A stretch of 64,000 nt of DNA, taken from positions 24,876 through 88,875 of the forward strand of contig MLAA01000023.1 of NCBI GenBank assembly GCA_001998905.1. The letters run 5' to 3'. Shown piece by piece: positions 1 to 9,280 of the stretch. The notes beneath the pieces were generated by a model. That model was not told where the DNA came from. It saw only the letters and a list, made by a program, of their open reading frames with translations, and did not search any database. The position numbers were made by a program, and so were the translations under genes. Numbering within the stretch: position 1 is the stretch's first letter; each line of letters begins with the position of its first letter. This DNA comes from Rodentibacter caecimuris (GTDB lineage: Bacteria; Pseudomonadota; Gammaproteobacteria; Enterobacterales; Pasteurellaceae).

Positions 1-518
1 AAGCATTTAATTCATGTCGATTTTTGACAGCTCTTAGGATTGGCGAATTCGGTGTTGAGAATTTAAACCAAAAGATTGCAGAAAGTTTGCGGCGACAAGC
101 TTTAGTAAAATTTAAATCGTCTCAAGATTGGTACTTAGGAAAGCCGATAATGATCACACAAAATGATGATACGGTTAAGCTTTATAATGGAGACATTGGG
201 TTATATTTAGGTGATGGAACGGTTTATTTTGAACAAGGGGAAGGGCAATATCGTGCTGTACCGACAAGTCGGATTCCAAGTTATGAACCTGCTTTTGCGA
301 TGACGGTACATAAGTCTCAAGGTTCGGAGTTTGAACATACAGTTTTAGTTTTACCTGTAGAATTTAATCCTATTTTATCCAGAGAGTTAGTTTATACGGC
401 AATAACTCGAGCTAAAAAAACATTAACTGTTTTTGCCAACAGTCGAGTTTGGGATCATTCGCTCAATCAAATGACTCAACGCCAGAGTAGCTTAAGATAT
501 TTATTAAATGAAGAATAG
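1..518 (+). CDS. recD: Exodeoxyribonuclease V alpha subunit RecD, C-terminal part (cut by window edge)
   Basis: The reading frame is already open at the left edge (codons in frame from base 3), so this is the 3' end of a longer gene and no start should be assigned. RecD is the 5'-3' helicase of the RecBCD complex that processes double-strand ends for recombination. The fragment shows the superfamily 1 helicase motif V-like stretch MTVHKSQGSEFE and motif VI-like YTAITRAKKTL, plus the GEFGVENLN segment typical of RecD. The missing N-terminal part, including Walker A, would lie left of the window. The frame ends cleanly before the rplM promoter. Confidence 0.9.
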   Translation, partial: AFNSCRFLTALRIGEFGVENLNQKIAESLRRQALVKFKSSQDWYLGKPIMITQNDDTVKLYNGDIGLYLGDGTVYFEQGEGQYRAVPTSRIPSYEPAFAMTVHKSQGSEFEHTVLVLPVEFNPILSRELVYTAITRAKKTLTVFANSRVWDHSLNQMTQRQSSLRYLLNEE

Positions 519-558
519 TAACAAACATTGGGTAATTTATTCTTTTTTGCATAAAAAA

Positions 559-587
559 TTAGCGTTTTAAAAATTTTCTTGTATAAT
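559..587 (+). promoter_or_regulatory. Promoter of the rplM-rpsI operon
   Basis: There is a perfect -10 hexamer TATAAT at 582-587, but only a weak -35 candidate (TTAGCG at 559-564). The -10 is followed by a GC-rich stretch (CGCCGACC) where the discriminator lies. In ribosomal and rRNA promoters such a discriminator is linked to stringent (ppGpp) control. Assignment to rplM is by position. Confidence 0.45.
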
Positions 588-593
588 ACGCCG

Positions 594-1152
<559 letters not shown>

Positions 1153-1168
1153 TCACGAGGTTAGGAAA

Positions 1169-1561
1169 ATGGCAGAGAATCAAAACTACGGCACTGGTCG
1201 CCGCAAAAGCTCTTCAGCTCGTGTATTCATCAAACCGGGCAGTGGTAAAATTACAATTAACCAACGTGAATTAGATGTTTACTTCGGTCGTCAAACGTCT
1301 CGTATGATCGTTCGTCAACCGTTAGAGTTGGTTGAGTTAACAGATAAATTAGATCTTTATATTACTGTAAAAGGCGGTGGTATTTCTGGTCAAGCGGGTG
1401 CGATCCGTCATGGTATTACCCGTGCGTTAATTGAATACGATGAGACTTTACGTCCTGCGTTACGTGCAGCGGGCTTTGTAACTCGTGATGCACGTCGTGT
1501 TGAACGTAAAAAAGTGGGTTTACACAAAGCACGTCGTCGTCCGCAATATTCAAAACGTTAA
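1169..1561 (+). CDS. rpsI: 30S ribosomal protein S9
   Basis: The 130-residue protein is full length for S9. It starts with the [15 protein letters not shown] segment and ends in the basic tail [14 protein letters not shown], whose terminal SKR reaches the P-site tRNA in the ribosome. A GAGGTTAGGAA Shine-Dalgarno region precedes the ATG. It is the second gene of the rplM operon and is followed by a strong terminator. Confidence 0.99.
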   Translation: MAENQNYGTGRRKSSSARVFIKPGSGKITINQRELDVYFGRQTSRMIVRQPLELVELTDKLDLYITVKGGGISGQAGAIRHGITRALIEYDETLRPALRAAGFVTRDARRVERKKVGLHKARRRPQYSKR

Positions 1562-1575
1562 TTTTTCTTTTCACC

Positions 1576-1608
1576 AAAAATGCAAGCAATCAAGCTTGCA
1601 TTTTTTTA
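1576..1608 (+). terminator. Rho-independent terminator of rplM-rpsI
   Basis: A 12-bp perfect stem AAAAATGCAAGC/GCTTGCATTTTT (1576-1587 with 1594-1605) has a 6-nt loop and runs into T residues. Confidence 0.9.
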
Positions 1609-1727
1609 TATAATTCCTAACTATTTGAAAACAAAACATAAAATAAATTTATTTGGCAATTAAATTGTACTTTATGCTAAAATAGCGAGCTATTTTTTAT
1701 TTGATAGATTTAATTTTGGAGGAATAA

Positions 1728-2366
1728 ATGTCTAGTGCATCAAAACGTTCGGTTATGACACTATTTTCAAATAAAGAGGATATTTACTGTCATCAAGTCA
1801 AAATTGTTTTAGCCGAAAAAGGGGTTGCTTATGAGAATGAAGAAATTGACCCTGCTTCATTGCCTGAAGATTTAATGGAACTAAGCCCTTATGGTACTTT
1901 ACCGACGTTAGTTGATCGTGATTTAGTACTTTTTGATGCGCGTATTGTAATGGAATATTTAGATGAACGTTTTCCTCACCCTCCTCTTATGCCTGTTTAT
2001 CCTGTTGCCCGTGGCAAAAGCCGTTTATTAATGTTAAGAATTGAACAAGATTGGTATTCGGTTCTAAAGCAAGCGGAAAATGCGAGTAACGATGAGGAAC
2101 GCAATGCAGCCCTTAAACAGTTAAAAGAAGAATTACTGGCTATTGCACCGATTTTTCAGCAAACCCCTTATTTTATGAGTGAAGAATTCAGCTTAGTTGA
2201 TTGCTATATTGCTCCGTTATTATGGAAATTAAAAGATTACGGGGTTGAATTTAGCGGTGCGGGTAGTAAAGCTATCAAAAGCTATATGGATCGTGTATTT
2301 AGCCGTGATTCTTTTCTCCAATCAGTTGGTCAGGTTGCGCCAAAAAATTTGATGGATGATAAATAA
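1728..2366 (+). CDS. sspA: Stringent starvation protein A
   Basis: The protein is 212 residues, the same length as E. coli SspA, with a glutathione-S-transferase fold: an N-terminal thioredoxin-like part (MTLFSNKEDIYCHQVKIVLA) and a helical C-terminal part. SspA binds RNA polymerase and is a transcription factor in starvation and acid survival rather than a GST enzyme. The start is supported by GGAGG about 7 bp upstream. sspB starts 2 bp after its stop, so the two form an operon. Confidence 0.97.
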   Translation: MSSASKRSVMTLFSNKEDIYCHQVKIVLAEKGVAYENEEIDPASLPEDLMELSPYGTLPTLVDRDLVLFDARIVMEYLDERFPHPPLMPVYPVARGKSRLLMLRIEQDWYSVLKQAENASNDEERNAALKQLKEELLAIAPIFQQTPYFMSEEFSLVDCYIAPLLWKLKDYGVEFSGAGSKAIKSYMDRVFSRDSFLQSVGQVAPKNLMDDK

Positions 2367-2368
2367 CT

Positions 2369-2836
2369 ATGAAATATCAATCATTGCCAAAAAGACCTTA
2401 TTTATTAAGAGCTTATTATGATTGGCTGAGCGACAATAATTTCACACCCTATCTTGTAGTTGATGCTACTTATTATAGTGTAGATGTACCACAGGAGTAT
2501 GTACAAGATGGGCAAATTGTATTAAATCTTTCATTGAATGCGACAGGTAATTTACAGATTACGAATGATTTTATTCGGTTTAACGCTAGGTTTAAAGGCA
2601 TCCCTCGTGATATTTATATCCCAATGGGGGCAGCATTGGCGATCTATGCGAGAGAAAATGGTGATGGTGTGATGTTCGAATCGGAAGCTATTTATGATGA
2701 ATTAAATCATTCGAAATCTGAGCAGCCTTTAAGTTTTGTTGAGGCAGTAGAAAGTTCGGTGAAGGTAGAGAAACCGAAAAAACTAGATAAAGCAAACTCT
2801 TCGGCTTCTACACCTAAATTAAGGATTCTCGATTAA
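2369..2836 (+). CDS. sspB: ClpXP protease specificity-enhancing factor SspB
   Basis: This 155-residue adaptor binds ssrA-tagged proteins and hands them to ClpXP. The conserved substrate-binding domain is at residues 1-110 (RPYLLRAYYDWLSDNNFTPY, and later PMGAALAIYARENG). A low-conservation linker follows, then a short C-terminal KLRILD tail that resembles the ClpX-binding tail of SspB. It follows sspA with a 2-bp gap and ends just before a terminator built from uptake-signal sequence. Confidence 0.96.
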   Translation: MKYQSLPKRPYLLRAYYDWLSDNNFTPYLVVDATYYSVDVPQEYVQDGQIVLNLSLNATGNLQITNDFIRFNARFKGIPRDIYIPMGAALAIYARENGDGVMFESEAIYDELNHSKSEQPLSFVEAVESSVKVEKPKKLDKANSSASTPKLRILD

Positions 2837-2844
2837 GAAGAATG

Positions 2845-2875
2845 AAAGTGCGGTCGATTTTAGCCGCACTTTTTG
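2845..2875 (+). terminator. Terminator of sspAB made from an uptake-signal inverted repeat
   Basis: The stem AAAGTGCGG/CCGCACTTT (2845-2853 with 2864-2872) is followed by T residues. The left arm is a perfect AAGTGCGGT uptake signal. The right arm deviates at one base (GCCGCACTT). Pasteurellaceae often use inverted uptake-signal pairs as terminators. Confidence 0.85.
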
Positions 2876-2905
2876 TTTTAGACCAATTACTTTGAGTGAA
2901 CACAT

Positions 2906-3763
2906 ATGCGGAAAGTCGTTAAAGCTAGCATTTTTTTTACTATTTTGTCTTTTATTACCGCTTATTATTTTTATCGGCAGATTGCTATTTTTGATCCTAT
3001 TCGAATTCAATTTCGCTCTATAATTAATTCGTATTATAAGGAAATACCTTCTATCAAAAAAAATCTCCAATGTTATGAAACTGACAAAGAGTTATCCGTA
3101 TTACCTAAGAAAACATTTCGTTTAATCACTTGGAATATTCATAAGGGGCAAGATCAGGGGTGGCAGAGGGATCTACAAGGTTTTGAGAAAAATAGCGATT
3201 TTATTTTGTTGCAAGAAGCTACGGAACAACAAAATTTATCTTCATTTTCAGAGGCGCTTTCAGTATCAGCATTTTCTTATCGGGGAATGCAATCCGGTGT
3301 AACTACGCTAAGCCGTTTTCCTGTGAATTTGTATTGCGCAGGATCGGAAAAAGAGCCTTGGATTTTAATTCCTAAAGTGGCAAATGCGATCAGGTTACCT
3401 TTAGAAAAGCAAGATTCGCTTTTAATTATTAATTTACATTTGATTAATTTTGAATGGTATCCAGAAAGTTATCTACGCCAGCTAAATGGTTTGTTCAGTC
3501 TAGTTGATAGACATCAAGGACCCGTTATTTTAGCTGGTGATTTTAATTCTTGGAATGAACGACGCTATCAAGTATTACAAAAATTAATTAAACAATATGG
3601 GTTTTCTGAAGTCTCATATGAGCAAGATGTTCGGCTACAATTTTTAGATTATCCGCTTGATCATGTTTTCACAAAAGGAATCAAGACATTGAAAGCAACT
3701 TCTGTGAGTTTACAATCTTCGGATCATAATCCAATTCTTTTAGAATTTGAATTGTACAATTAA
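2906..3763 (+). CDS. Endonuclease/exonuclease/phosphatase (EEP) superfamily protein, YafD-like
   Basis: The 285-residue protein has one N-terminal membrane segment (residues about 8-25) followed by an EEP domain. The metal and catalytic motifs are present in order: WNIHKG (76-81), LLQEAT with Glu104, LAGDFNSW (Asp212, Asn214), LDHVF (Asp252-His253) and SSDHNP (Asp273-His274). The domain should therefore be active as a metal-dependent phosphodiesterase or phosphatase, probably outside the inner membrane. E. coli YafD has the same layout. The true substrate is unknown. It stands alone between the sspAB terminator and a convergent RidA gene. Confidence 0.8.
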   Translation: MRKVVKASIFFTILSFITAYYFYRQIAIFDPIRIQFRSIINSYYKEIPSIKKNLQCYETDKELSVLPKKTFRLITWNIHKGQDQGWQRDLQGFEKNSDFILLQEATEQQNLSSFSEALSVSAFSYRGMQSGVTTLSRFPVNLYCAGSEKEPWILIPKVANAIRLPLEKQDSLLIINLHLINFEWYPESYLRQLNGLFSLVDRHQGPVILAGDFNSWNERRYQVLQKLIKQYGFSEVSYEQDVRLQFLDYPLDHVFTKGIKTLKATSVSLQSSDHNPILLEFELYN

Positions 3764-3764
3764 T

Positions 3765-4115
3765 TTAAAGTGCGGCGATAATAACAATTTCTACTTTCCA
3801 ATTAGGATCAGCTAGAGCTGCTTGTACAGTCGCTCGTGGAGGAGGATTTTGAGTATCAACCCATTCATCCCAGGCTTGATTAAGTAAATGGTAATCTGTC
3901 ATATTCGCTAGAAAAATTTGACAATTTAAGATTTGAGATTTATTTGAACCGATTTCAGCGAGTAGAGTATCAATTAAGGCTAGCACTTCTTTAGTTTGTT
4001 CATAAGCATTTAATTGGAGAGTATTTTCTGGTACTTGCCCTGCAAAATAGGCAGTATTATTATGAATAGCAATTTCACAAAAACGATTACTGATTCTAAT
4101 TCGTTGAATTGACAT
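3765..4115 (-). CDS. RidA family protein, YoaB-like
   Basis: The 116-residue protein belongs to the RidA/YjgF/UK114 family, trimeric enzymes that hydrolyse reactive enamine/imine intermediates. It matches E. coli YoaB closely in layout (AIHNNTAYFAGQVPENT, GSNKSQILNCQIFLAN, RATVQAAL). The arginine of PPRATVQ sits where the catalytic Arg of RidA lies. A longer frame begins upstream, but the start is set at 4115 because AAGGA lies 6 bp before that ATG and homology begins there. The stop is 1 bp from the convergent EEP gene. Confidence 0.85.
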   Translation of the reverse strand: MSIQRIRISNRFCEIAIHNNTAYFAGQVPENTLQLNAYEQTKEVLALIDTLLAEIGSNKSQILNCQIFLANMTDYHLLNQAWDEWVDTQNPPPRATVQAALADPNWKVEIVIIAAL

Positions 4116-4215
4116 ACTTTTTCCTTTATAGCGATAAATTGAATGGTATTCTAAATAGCTCAATCAAATTTGTAAATCGGTATTTATTATCAAGAATATT
4201 TTTATTAAAAACAAA

Positions 4216-4932
4216 ATGAAATTACTTATTTCTAATCAGCACGGCGCGCTTGTAATGGCATTAATACCGTTTTTATACGGCATATTACTGACCGGTCCTA
4301 TCCCGCAGCATTTATTTTTATTATTTGCTTGGCTTTCTATTTATTTGATGAGTTATCCGCTTCTAAATCTGTTTAAAGGAAAAAATACTAAAGAATATAG
4401 AAAATGGACAGTTATTTATGGTGCAAGTAGCGTTTTATTTGCTATTCCTGTGTTAATGTATGACTGGCATATTATTGTATTTATTATGGCAATGTGTCCT
4501 TTTTTATTTATAAATATTTATTTTACAAAGGCAAAAGATGAACGTAACTTATGGAATGATTTAGCGGGTTTGGCAATTTTCGCCATAGCGGGTATGGGAG
4601 CTTATTACTTTCCCGGCCGTATTTTTGATGAAAAAATTTATTGGGTAGCGATCTATCCGAGCTTATTTTTTATCGGTACAACCTTATATATTAAATCGGT
4701 TATGCGGGAAAGAAAAAATCCAAATTATTTATATTCTTCAATTATATTTCATTTACTATGTGTGGTAGGTTTCTTGATTTATCGGGAATATGTTATTGCT
4801 ATTGGATTTTTACTTGCATTAATACGAGCAATTTATTTACCTTATAAACATCTTCCGGTTAAACAAACTGGAGTAATTGAATTTATTATATCAGGTATAT
4901 TTTTTATCATTTTACTTATTACGGCATTATAA
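4216..4932 (+). CDS. YwiC-like integral membrane protein
   Basis: The 238-residue, very hydrophobic protein has about 7-8 predicted membrane segments. The N-terminal NQHGALVMALIPFLYG is the hallmark opening of the YwiC-like family, and KDERNLWNDLAG in the middle is also typical. Function is not established for the family. It is probably co-transcribed with the Sel1 gene, which begins 2 bp after its stop. Confidence 0.7.
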   Translation: MKLLISNQHGALVMALIPFLYGILLTGPIPQHLFLLFAWLSIYLMSYPLLNLFKGKNTKEYRKWTVIYGASSVLFAIPVLMYDWHIIVFIMAMCPFLFINIYFTKAKDERNLWNDLAGLAIFAIAGMGAYYFPGRIFDEKIYWVAIYPSLFFIGTTLYIKSVMRERKNPNYLYSSIIFHLLCVVGFLIYREYVIAIGFLLALIRAIYLPYKHLPVKQTGVIEFIISGIFFIILLITAL

Positions 4933-4934
4933 AT

Positions 4935-5606
4935 ATGAAAGTATCTAAAATTTTTATTTTTCTCGGCTTGTTATTGAGCCATTCTGTATCGGCAATGAAG
5001 ACCATTGATGCAGATCCTTATCTAAGAGAAACGGAACAAAAGCAAATTAACCAAGTACAAGAATGGATTAATATGCAAAATTGGCAGAAAGTATTTGAAT
5101 TATTATATCCTTTAGCTACTGCCGGAAATTTGCAAGCGCAGAGCAATCTAGCCGTGATGTATAACATAGGGAAAGGTGTTGCACAAAATAAAGAAAAAGC
5201 GTATTGGTGGTTCAGTGAGGCCGCAGAACAGGGACATATTAAAGCGATTAATAATTTAGCTGTAATGTATTTAAACGGTGAATATGTAAAACAAGATATT
5301 TCTCAGGCAATAAAATTATTAGAGAAAACAGCTAATGCAAATAACCAAGAAGCTATGTTAATTTTAGGAGAAATTTTTTTTCGGCAAAAAGAATATAGAA
5401 AATCTTTTGATTGGTTTAAGAAGTCGGCAACATTAGGTAATGTGGAAGGCAAATTTCGTTTAGGTTTATTGTATGAAGAAGGGAAAGGCGTTTCCATTAA
5501 TAAAGATAAAGCAATTAAGTTATATCGGGAAATTTTAGCTTCTAATATTGAGCAAAGTATGAAGCAACGAGTATTTGAGCGGTTATCTCAATTAGAAGGT
5601 AATTAG
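4935..5606 (+). CDS. Secreted Sel1-repeat protein
   Basis: The 223-residue protein begins with a signal peptide (residues 1-20, ending HSVSA). It then carries at least three or four Sel1-like TPR repeats with the A-x-x-x-L-x-x-x-Y/M-x-x-G-x-G-V pattern (NLAVMYNIGKGVAQNKEKA, NLAVMYLNGEYVKQDISQA, FRLGLLYEEGKGVSINKDKA). Sel1 repeats make protein-protein contacts. The partner here is unknown and the location should be periplasmic. It follows the YwiC-like gene and ends before a bidirectional terminator. Confidence 0.8.
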   Translation: MKVSKIFIFLGLLLSHSVSAMKTIDADPYLRETEQKQINQVQEWINMQNWQKVFELLYPLATAGNLQAQSNLAVMYNIGKGVAQNKEKAYWWFSEAAEQGHIKAINNLAVMYLNGEYVKQDISQAIKLLEKTANANNQEAMLILGEIFFRQKEYRKSFDWFKKSATLGNVEGKFRLGLLYEEGKGVSINKDKAIKLYREILASNIEQSMKQRVFERLSQLEGN

Positions 5607-5646
5607 TAGAGATATATATTATCCTTAATTTCTATAGAGTGATAAG

Positions 5647-5680
5647 ACAAAACCCTGTGTTTAGTTATACAGGGTTTTGT
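5647..5680. terminator. Bidirectional terminator between the Sel1 gene and gltS
   Basis: A perfect 12-bp stem ACAAAACCCTGT/ACAGGGTTTTGT (5647-5658 with 5669-5680) has A/T-rich flanks on both sides. It sits between two converging genes and can serve both. Confidence 0.85.
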
Positions 5681-5688
5681 TTAGTCAT

Positions 5689-6903
5689 TTAGTGTAAAAA
5701 TGTAACGATAGCAAAAAAGACTTTCAATAATGTAGCATTGATAATATCAATAAAGAAAGCACCTACCATTGGTACAATTAAAAATGCCTTATGAGATGCA
5801 CCGAAACGGCTGGTAATTGCTTGCATGTTGGCTACTGCTGTTGGAGTTGCACCTAAACCGAAGCCACAATGTCCGGCACTAAGCACAACCGCATCATAAT
5901 CTTTCCCCATCGCTCGATAAGTAACAAAGATCGCAAAACATGCCATAAATAGTACCTGAATTGCCAAAATACCCATAATTGGTAAGGCTAGTCCAGCTAA
6001 TTCCCACAATTTTAAGGACATTAGTGCAATAGCAAGAAAAATAGATAAGCCAACACTACCTAATACATCTACGGCTGAATCCGCCACTTGGAATTTGAAT
6101 AGATGGGTTAGGCTGTTACGGATAATCACACCGATAAACAAACACCAAACGAAGGTTGGTAGCTGTGCCACGGTATCTTTTGTTAAGGCAGCTAGGTATT
6201 TTCCTAATAATAAGCAAATGGACATCATTGCAATGGTTTCAATAATAGAACGCGCATTGATTTTACGTTTATACGTTGGGTGTTCGAAGGCTTCTTGTAC
6301 ATCGTCAACTTCATCATTTTCTGGATTTTCCAGTTGTTTATTACGATTCAATAAAAAATGTGCAACCGGTCCACCAATAATACCGCCGAAAACTAATCCG
6401 AAAGTGGCGCAAGCCATCGCCAGCTCGGTAGTACCCTGTAGATTAAATTGTTGGCTAAAGGTATCTGCCCAAGCAGCGCCGGTGCCGTGGCCTCCGGTTA
6501 AAGTGACAGAACCAGCTAATAAACCGTAAGCGGGATCAAGGTTAAACAGCATTGCGCCAACAATACCAATGATATTTTGACCCATAATTAATAAGGCGGC
6601 GACAAGCACGAAAATAATTAAGGGCCTTCCTCCTTTAATTAAACGAGCAAAGTTAGCACTTAAACCAATGGAAGTGAAAAAGACCAACATCATTGTATTT
6701 TGTAAATTCGTATCAAAGCTGAATGATGTCCCGTTTATTTTATAAAGCACCAATAAGCTGATTGCAACAATGAATCCACCGACGACAGGTTCTGGAATAT
6801 TGAATGTTTTTAGTAATTTAACTCGTCTTACTAGAAAATATCCAAGTAATAAAACTATACTTGCAAGGGCAAGGGTTTGATAAGTATCAAAAGTCATATT
6901 CAC
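5689..6903 (-). CDS. gltS: Sodium/glutamate symporter GltS
   Basis: The 404-residue membrane protein has the two inverted repeat halves of the ESS family. The glycine-rich reentrant loops are visible (SVTLTGGHGTGAAW and later VLSAGHCGFGLGATPTAVANM), which is where Na+ and L-glutamate bind. A GTG at 6903 with AGGAG 10 bp upstream is preferred over the ATG two codons later, which is 16 bp from that site. It is a single gene between a bidirectional terminator and parC. Confidence 0.95.
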   Translation of the reverse strand: MNMTFDTYQTLALASIVLLLGYFLVRRVKLLKTFNIPEPVVGGFIVAISLLVLYKINGTSFSFDTNLQNTMMLVFFTSIGLSANFARLIKGGRPLIIFVLVAALLIMGQNIIGIVGAMLFNLDPAYGLLAGSVTLTGGHGTGAAWADTFSQQFNLQGTTELAMACATFGLVFGGIIGGPVAHFLLNRNKQLENPENDEVDDVQEAFEHPTYKRKINARSIIETIAMMSICLLLGKYLAALTKDTVAQLPTFVWCLFIGVIIRNSLTHLFKFQVADSAVDVLGSVGLSIFLAIALMSLKLWELAGLALPIMGILAIQVLFMACFAIFVTYRAMGKDYDAVVLSAGHCGFGLGATPTAVANMQAITSRFGASHKAFLIVPMVGAFFIDIINATLLKVFFAIVTFLH

Positions 6904-6939
6904 GAACGTTATACTCCTATTGTTGTGTTATTTAATAAA

Positions 6940-9207
6940 TTAGTTAGCGATGCTTTCAGTTTGAGGCTCGATAATTTCAATTTTTACTCCGCTATGCAAT
7001 CCTCTCGGTAAAGTTGTACCTCTGCGTCCTCTCTCCGCCCGGAATTTTTGCAATTCTTCCGGCTTAAGCGTAACTTTTCGTTTACCACAATGAAAAGTCA
7101 AACTGGCTTGTTCACTGATTAGTAATAATTTCACTAATAATTCTGTACGATTTTTGGCATTTGCTGCCGGAATTGTAACGATTTTATTACCTTTTCCTTT
7201 AGAAAGTTCAGGAAGATCTTGAACCGGAAAAATTAACATTCTTCCGACAGAAGTTAATGCAACTAAAAGTGCGGTCGGATTTTTAATAGGAATTGGTGGT
7301 AGAACTTTGGCTCCTTCCGGTAAGGTAATAATTGCTTTACCGGCTTTATTACGAGCAACGAGGTCTTCAAATTTGCCAATAAATCCGTATCCAGCATCGG
7401 ATGCCATTAGCAGTGCTTGATTTTCGTTTTCCATCAACAAATGCTCAATTGTGGCACCTTGTGGTAAATTTAATTTCGTACTAAGCGGCTCGCCTTGTGA
7501 ACGAGCAGAGGGTAATGAAAGGGGATCAAGGGCATAACTGCGTCCTGTGCTGTCAATAAATACTGCAGCTTGATTACTTCTCCCGGAGGCGTGTGCTAAA
7601 TATTGATCACCAGTTTTATAACTAAGTCCTTGTGCATCAATATCGTGTCCCTTGGCACAACGAACCCAGCCCATTGCTGATAAAATCACTGTAACTGCTT
7701 CTACTGGAGTCATTTCTGTTTCGGAAATGGCTTTGGCTTCAGTCCGCTCAACAATTGGTGAACGGCGAGGAGCTGTAAAGGTTTTAGCATCTTGCTGAAT
7801 TTCTTTTTTTATTAGCGTATTTAAGCGTTTCTCGGAGCATAAAATCTGCTCTAAATTGGAACGCTCTTCTTCTAGTTTATATTGTTCTGCTTGGAGTTCA
7901 TGCTCTTCTAATTTGGCTAATTGACGTAAACGTAAATTTAAAATAGCTTCTGCTTGTTCATCGCTTAAATTAAAGCGTTCCATTAACACTTGTTTCGGTT
8001 TGTCTTCATTACGGATAATGGCGATAACCTCATCAATGTTTAAAAAAGCAATCATTAAACCTTGCAATATATGTAACCGAGATAAAACTTTATCCAAACG
8101 ATATTGCAAACGACGTGTTACCGTTGTACGGCGAAAAATTAGCCACTCATTAAGAATTTGTAACAGATTTTTTACTGCCGGTTTATTATCTAAACCAATC
8201 ATGTTCATATTGACTCGATAACTTTTTTCTAAATCTGTTGTGGCGAATAAGTGCGCCATTAGTGCTTCAACATCAACACGATTAGAACGCGGTACAATGA
8301 CAATTCGTACCGGATTTTCGTGATCAGCTTCATCACGTAGATCCTCTACCATCGGTAATTTTTTAGCATTCATCTGATCGGCTATTTGTGCCATAATTTT
8401 AGAAGGAGAGGATTGATGAGGAAGGGCGGTAACAATAATTTCCCCTTCTTCTTTTCTCCATACTGCTCTCATTCTGATTGAACCGCGCCCTTGTTCGTAA
8501 ATTTTACGAATATCCTCTTTCGGTGAGATAATCTCGGCTTCAGTAGGGTAATCAGGGCCTTGTATAACGGTCATTATTTCATCTAGATTGACTTGCGGAT
8601 TATCCAATAACATAATGCTAGCTTCGGCAATTTCATTGAGATTATGGGGCGGAATATCCGTCGCCATACCAACGGCAATCCCAGTGGTGCCATTTAGTAA
8701 AATGTGGGGGAGGCGAGCCGGTAGATATTGAGGTTCTTCTAATGTCCCGTCAAAATTTGGCTGATAATTTACGGTTCCTTGCCCTAACTCAGATAATAAG
8801 ATCTCTGAAATTTTAGAGAGTCGGGATTCGGTATAGCGCATTGCGGCAAAGGATTTCGGATCGTCTGGTGCTCCCCAGTTACCCTGCCCATCAACTAATG
8901 GGTAACGATAGGAAAAAGGCTGAGCCATTAGTACCATTGCTTCATAGCAGGCTGTATCGCCGTGAGGGTGGAATTTACCCAATACATCACCGACGGTGCG
9001 TGCAGATTTTTTATATTTTGCTGTCGCATTTAAGCCTAATTCGGACATTGCATAAATAATGCGGCGTTGAACCGGCTTTAAACCGTCTCCAATAAAGGGT
9101 AATGCCCTATCCATAATGACATACATTGAATAATTTAAATACGCACTTTCAGTAAAGTGGCGAATAGGCATTTGTTCAATACCTTCATAGTTAATTTGAT
9201 TTTCCAT
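6940..9207 (-). CDS. parC: DNA topoisomerase IV subunit A
   Basis: The 755-residue protein is full length. ParC carries the DNA breakage-reunion tyrosine (Tyr125 in [11 protein letters not shown]) and with ParE decatenates chromosomes. The winged-helix part with the quinolone-determining region [15 protein letters not shown] is at residues 77-91. The C-terminal beta-pinwheel is recognisable ([37 protein letters not shown]). Residue 85 is Thr where E. coli and Haemophilus have Ser, while Glu89 is conserved. It lies 73 bp downstream of parE on the same strand. A uptake-signal copy is inside (7267-7275). Confidence 0.98.
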   Translation of the reverse strand: MENQINYEGIEQMPIRHFTESAYLNYSMYVIMDRALPFIGDGLKPVQRRIIYAMSELGLNATAKYKKSARTVGDVLGKFHPHGDTACYEAMVLMAQPFSYRYPLVDGQGNWGAPDDPKSFAAMRYTESRLSKISEILLSELGQGTVNYQPNFDGTLEEPQYLPARLPHILLNGTTGIAVGMATDIPPHNLNEIAEASIMLLDNPQVNLDEIMTVIQGPDYPTEAEIISPKEDIRKIYEQGRGSIRMRAVWRKEEGEIIVTALPHQSSPSKIMAQIADQMNAKKLPMVEDLRDEADHENPVRIVIVPRSNRVDVEALMAHLFATTDLEKSYRVNMNMIGLDNKPAVKNLLQILNEWLIFRRTTVTRRLQYRLDKVLSRLHILQGLMIAFLNIDEVIAIIRNEDKPKQVLMERFNLSDEQAEAILNLRLRQLAKLEEHELQAEQYKLEEERSNLEQILCSEKRLNTLIKKEIQQDAKTFTAPRRSPIVERTEAKAISETEMTPVEAVTVILSAMGWVRCAKGHDIDAQGLSYKTGDQYLAHASGRSNQAAVFIDSTGRSYALDPLSLPSARSQGEPLSTKLNLPQGATIEHLLMENENQALLMASDAGYGFIGKFEDLVARNKAGKAIITLPEGAKVLPPIPIKNPTALLVALTSVGRMLIFPVQDLPELSKGKGNKIVTIPAANAKNRTELLVKLLLISEQASLTFHCGKRKVTLKPEELQKFRAERGRRGTTLPRGLHSGVKIEIIEPQTESIAN

Positions 9208-9280
9208 AGTCTTTTTTAGGTAAGAAATAGAGCGGAAACTAACCGCACTTTTGATGACATATAAGGTAATTTAGTACCAT

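Noticed and set aside
2819..3070. Minus-strand frame across the start of the EEP gene
   Set aside because: It overlaps the sspB terminator and a well-supported gene on the other strand; no start signal.
6095..6529. Plus-strand frame of 144 codons inside gltS
   Set aside because: It is the reverse shadow of a well-supported membrane transporter gene and has no family features.
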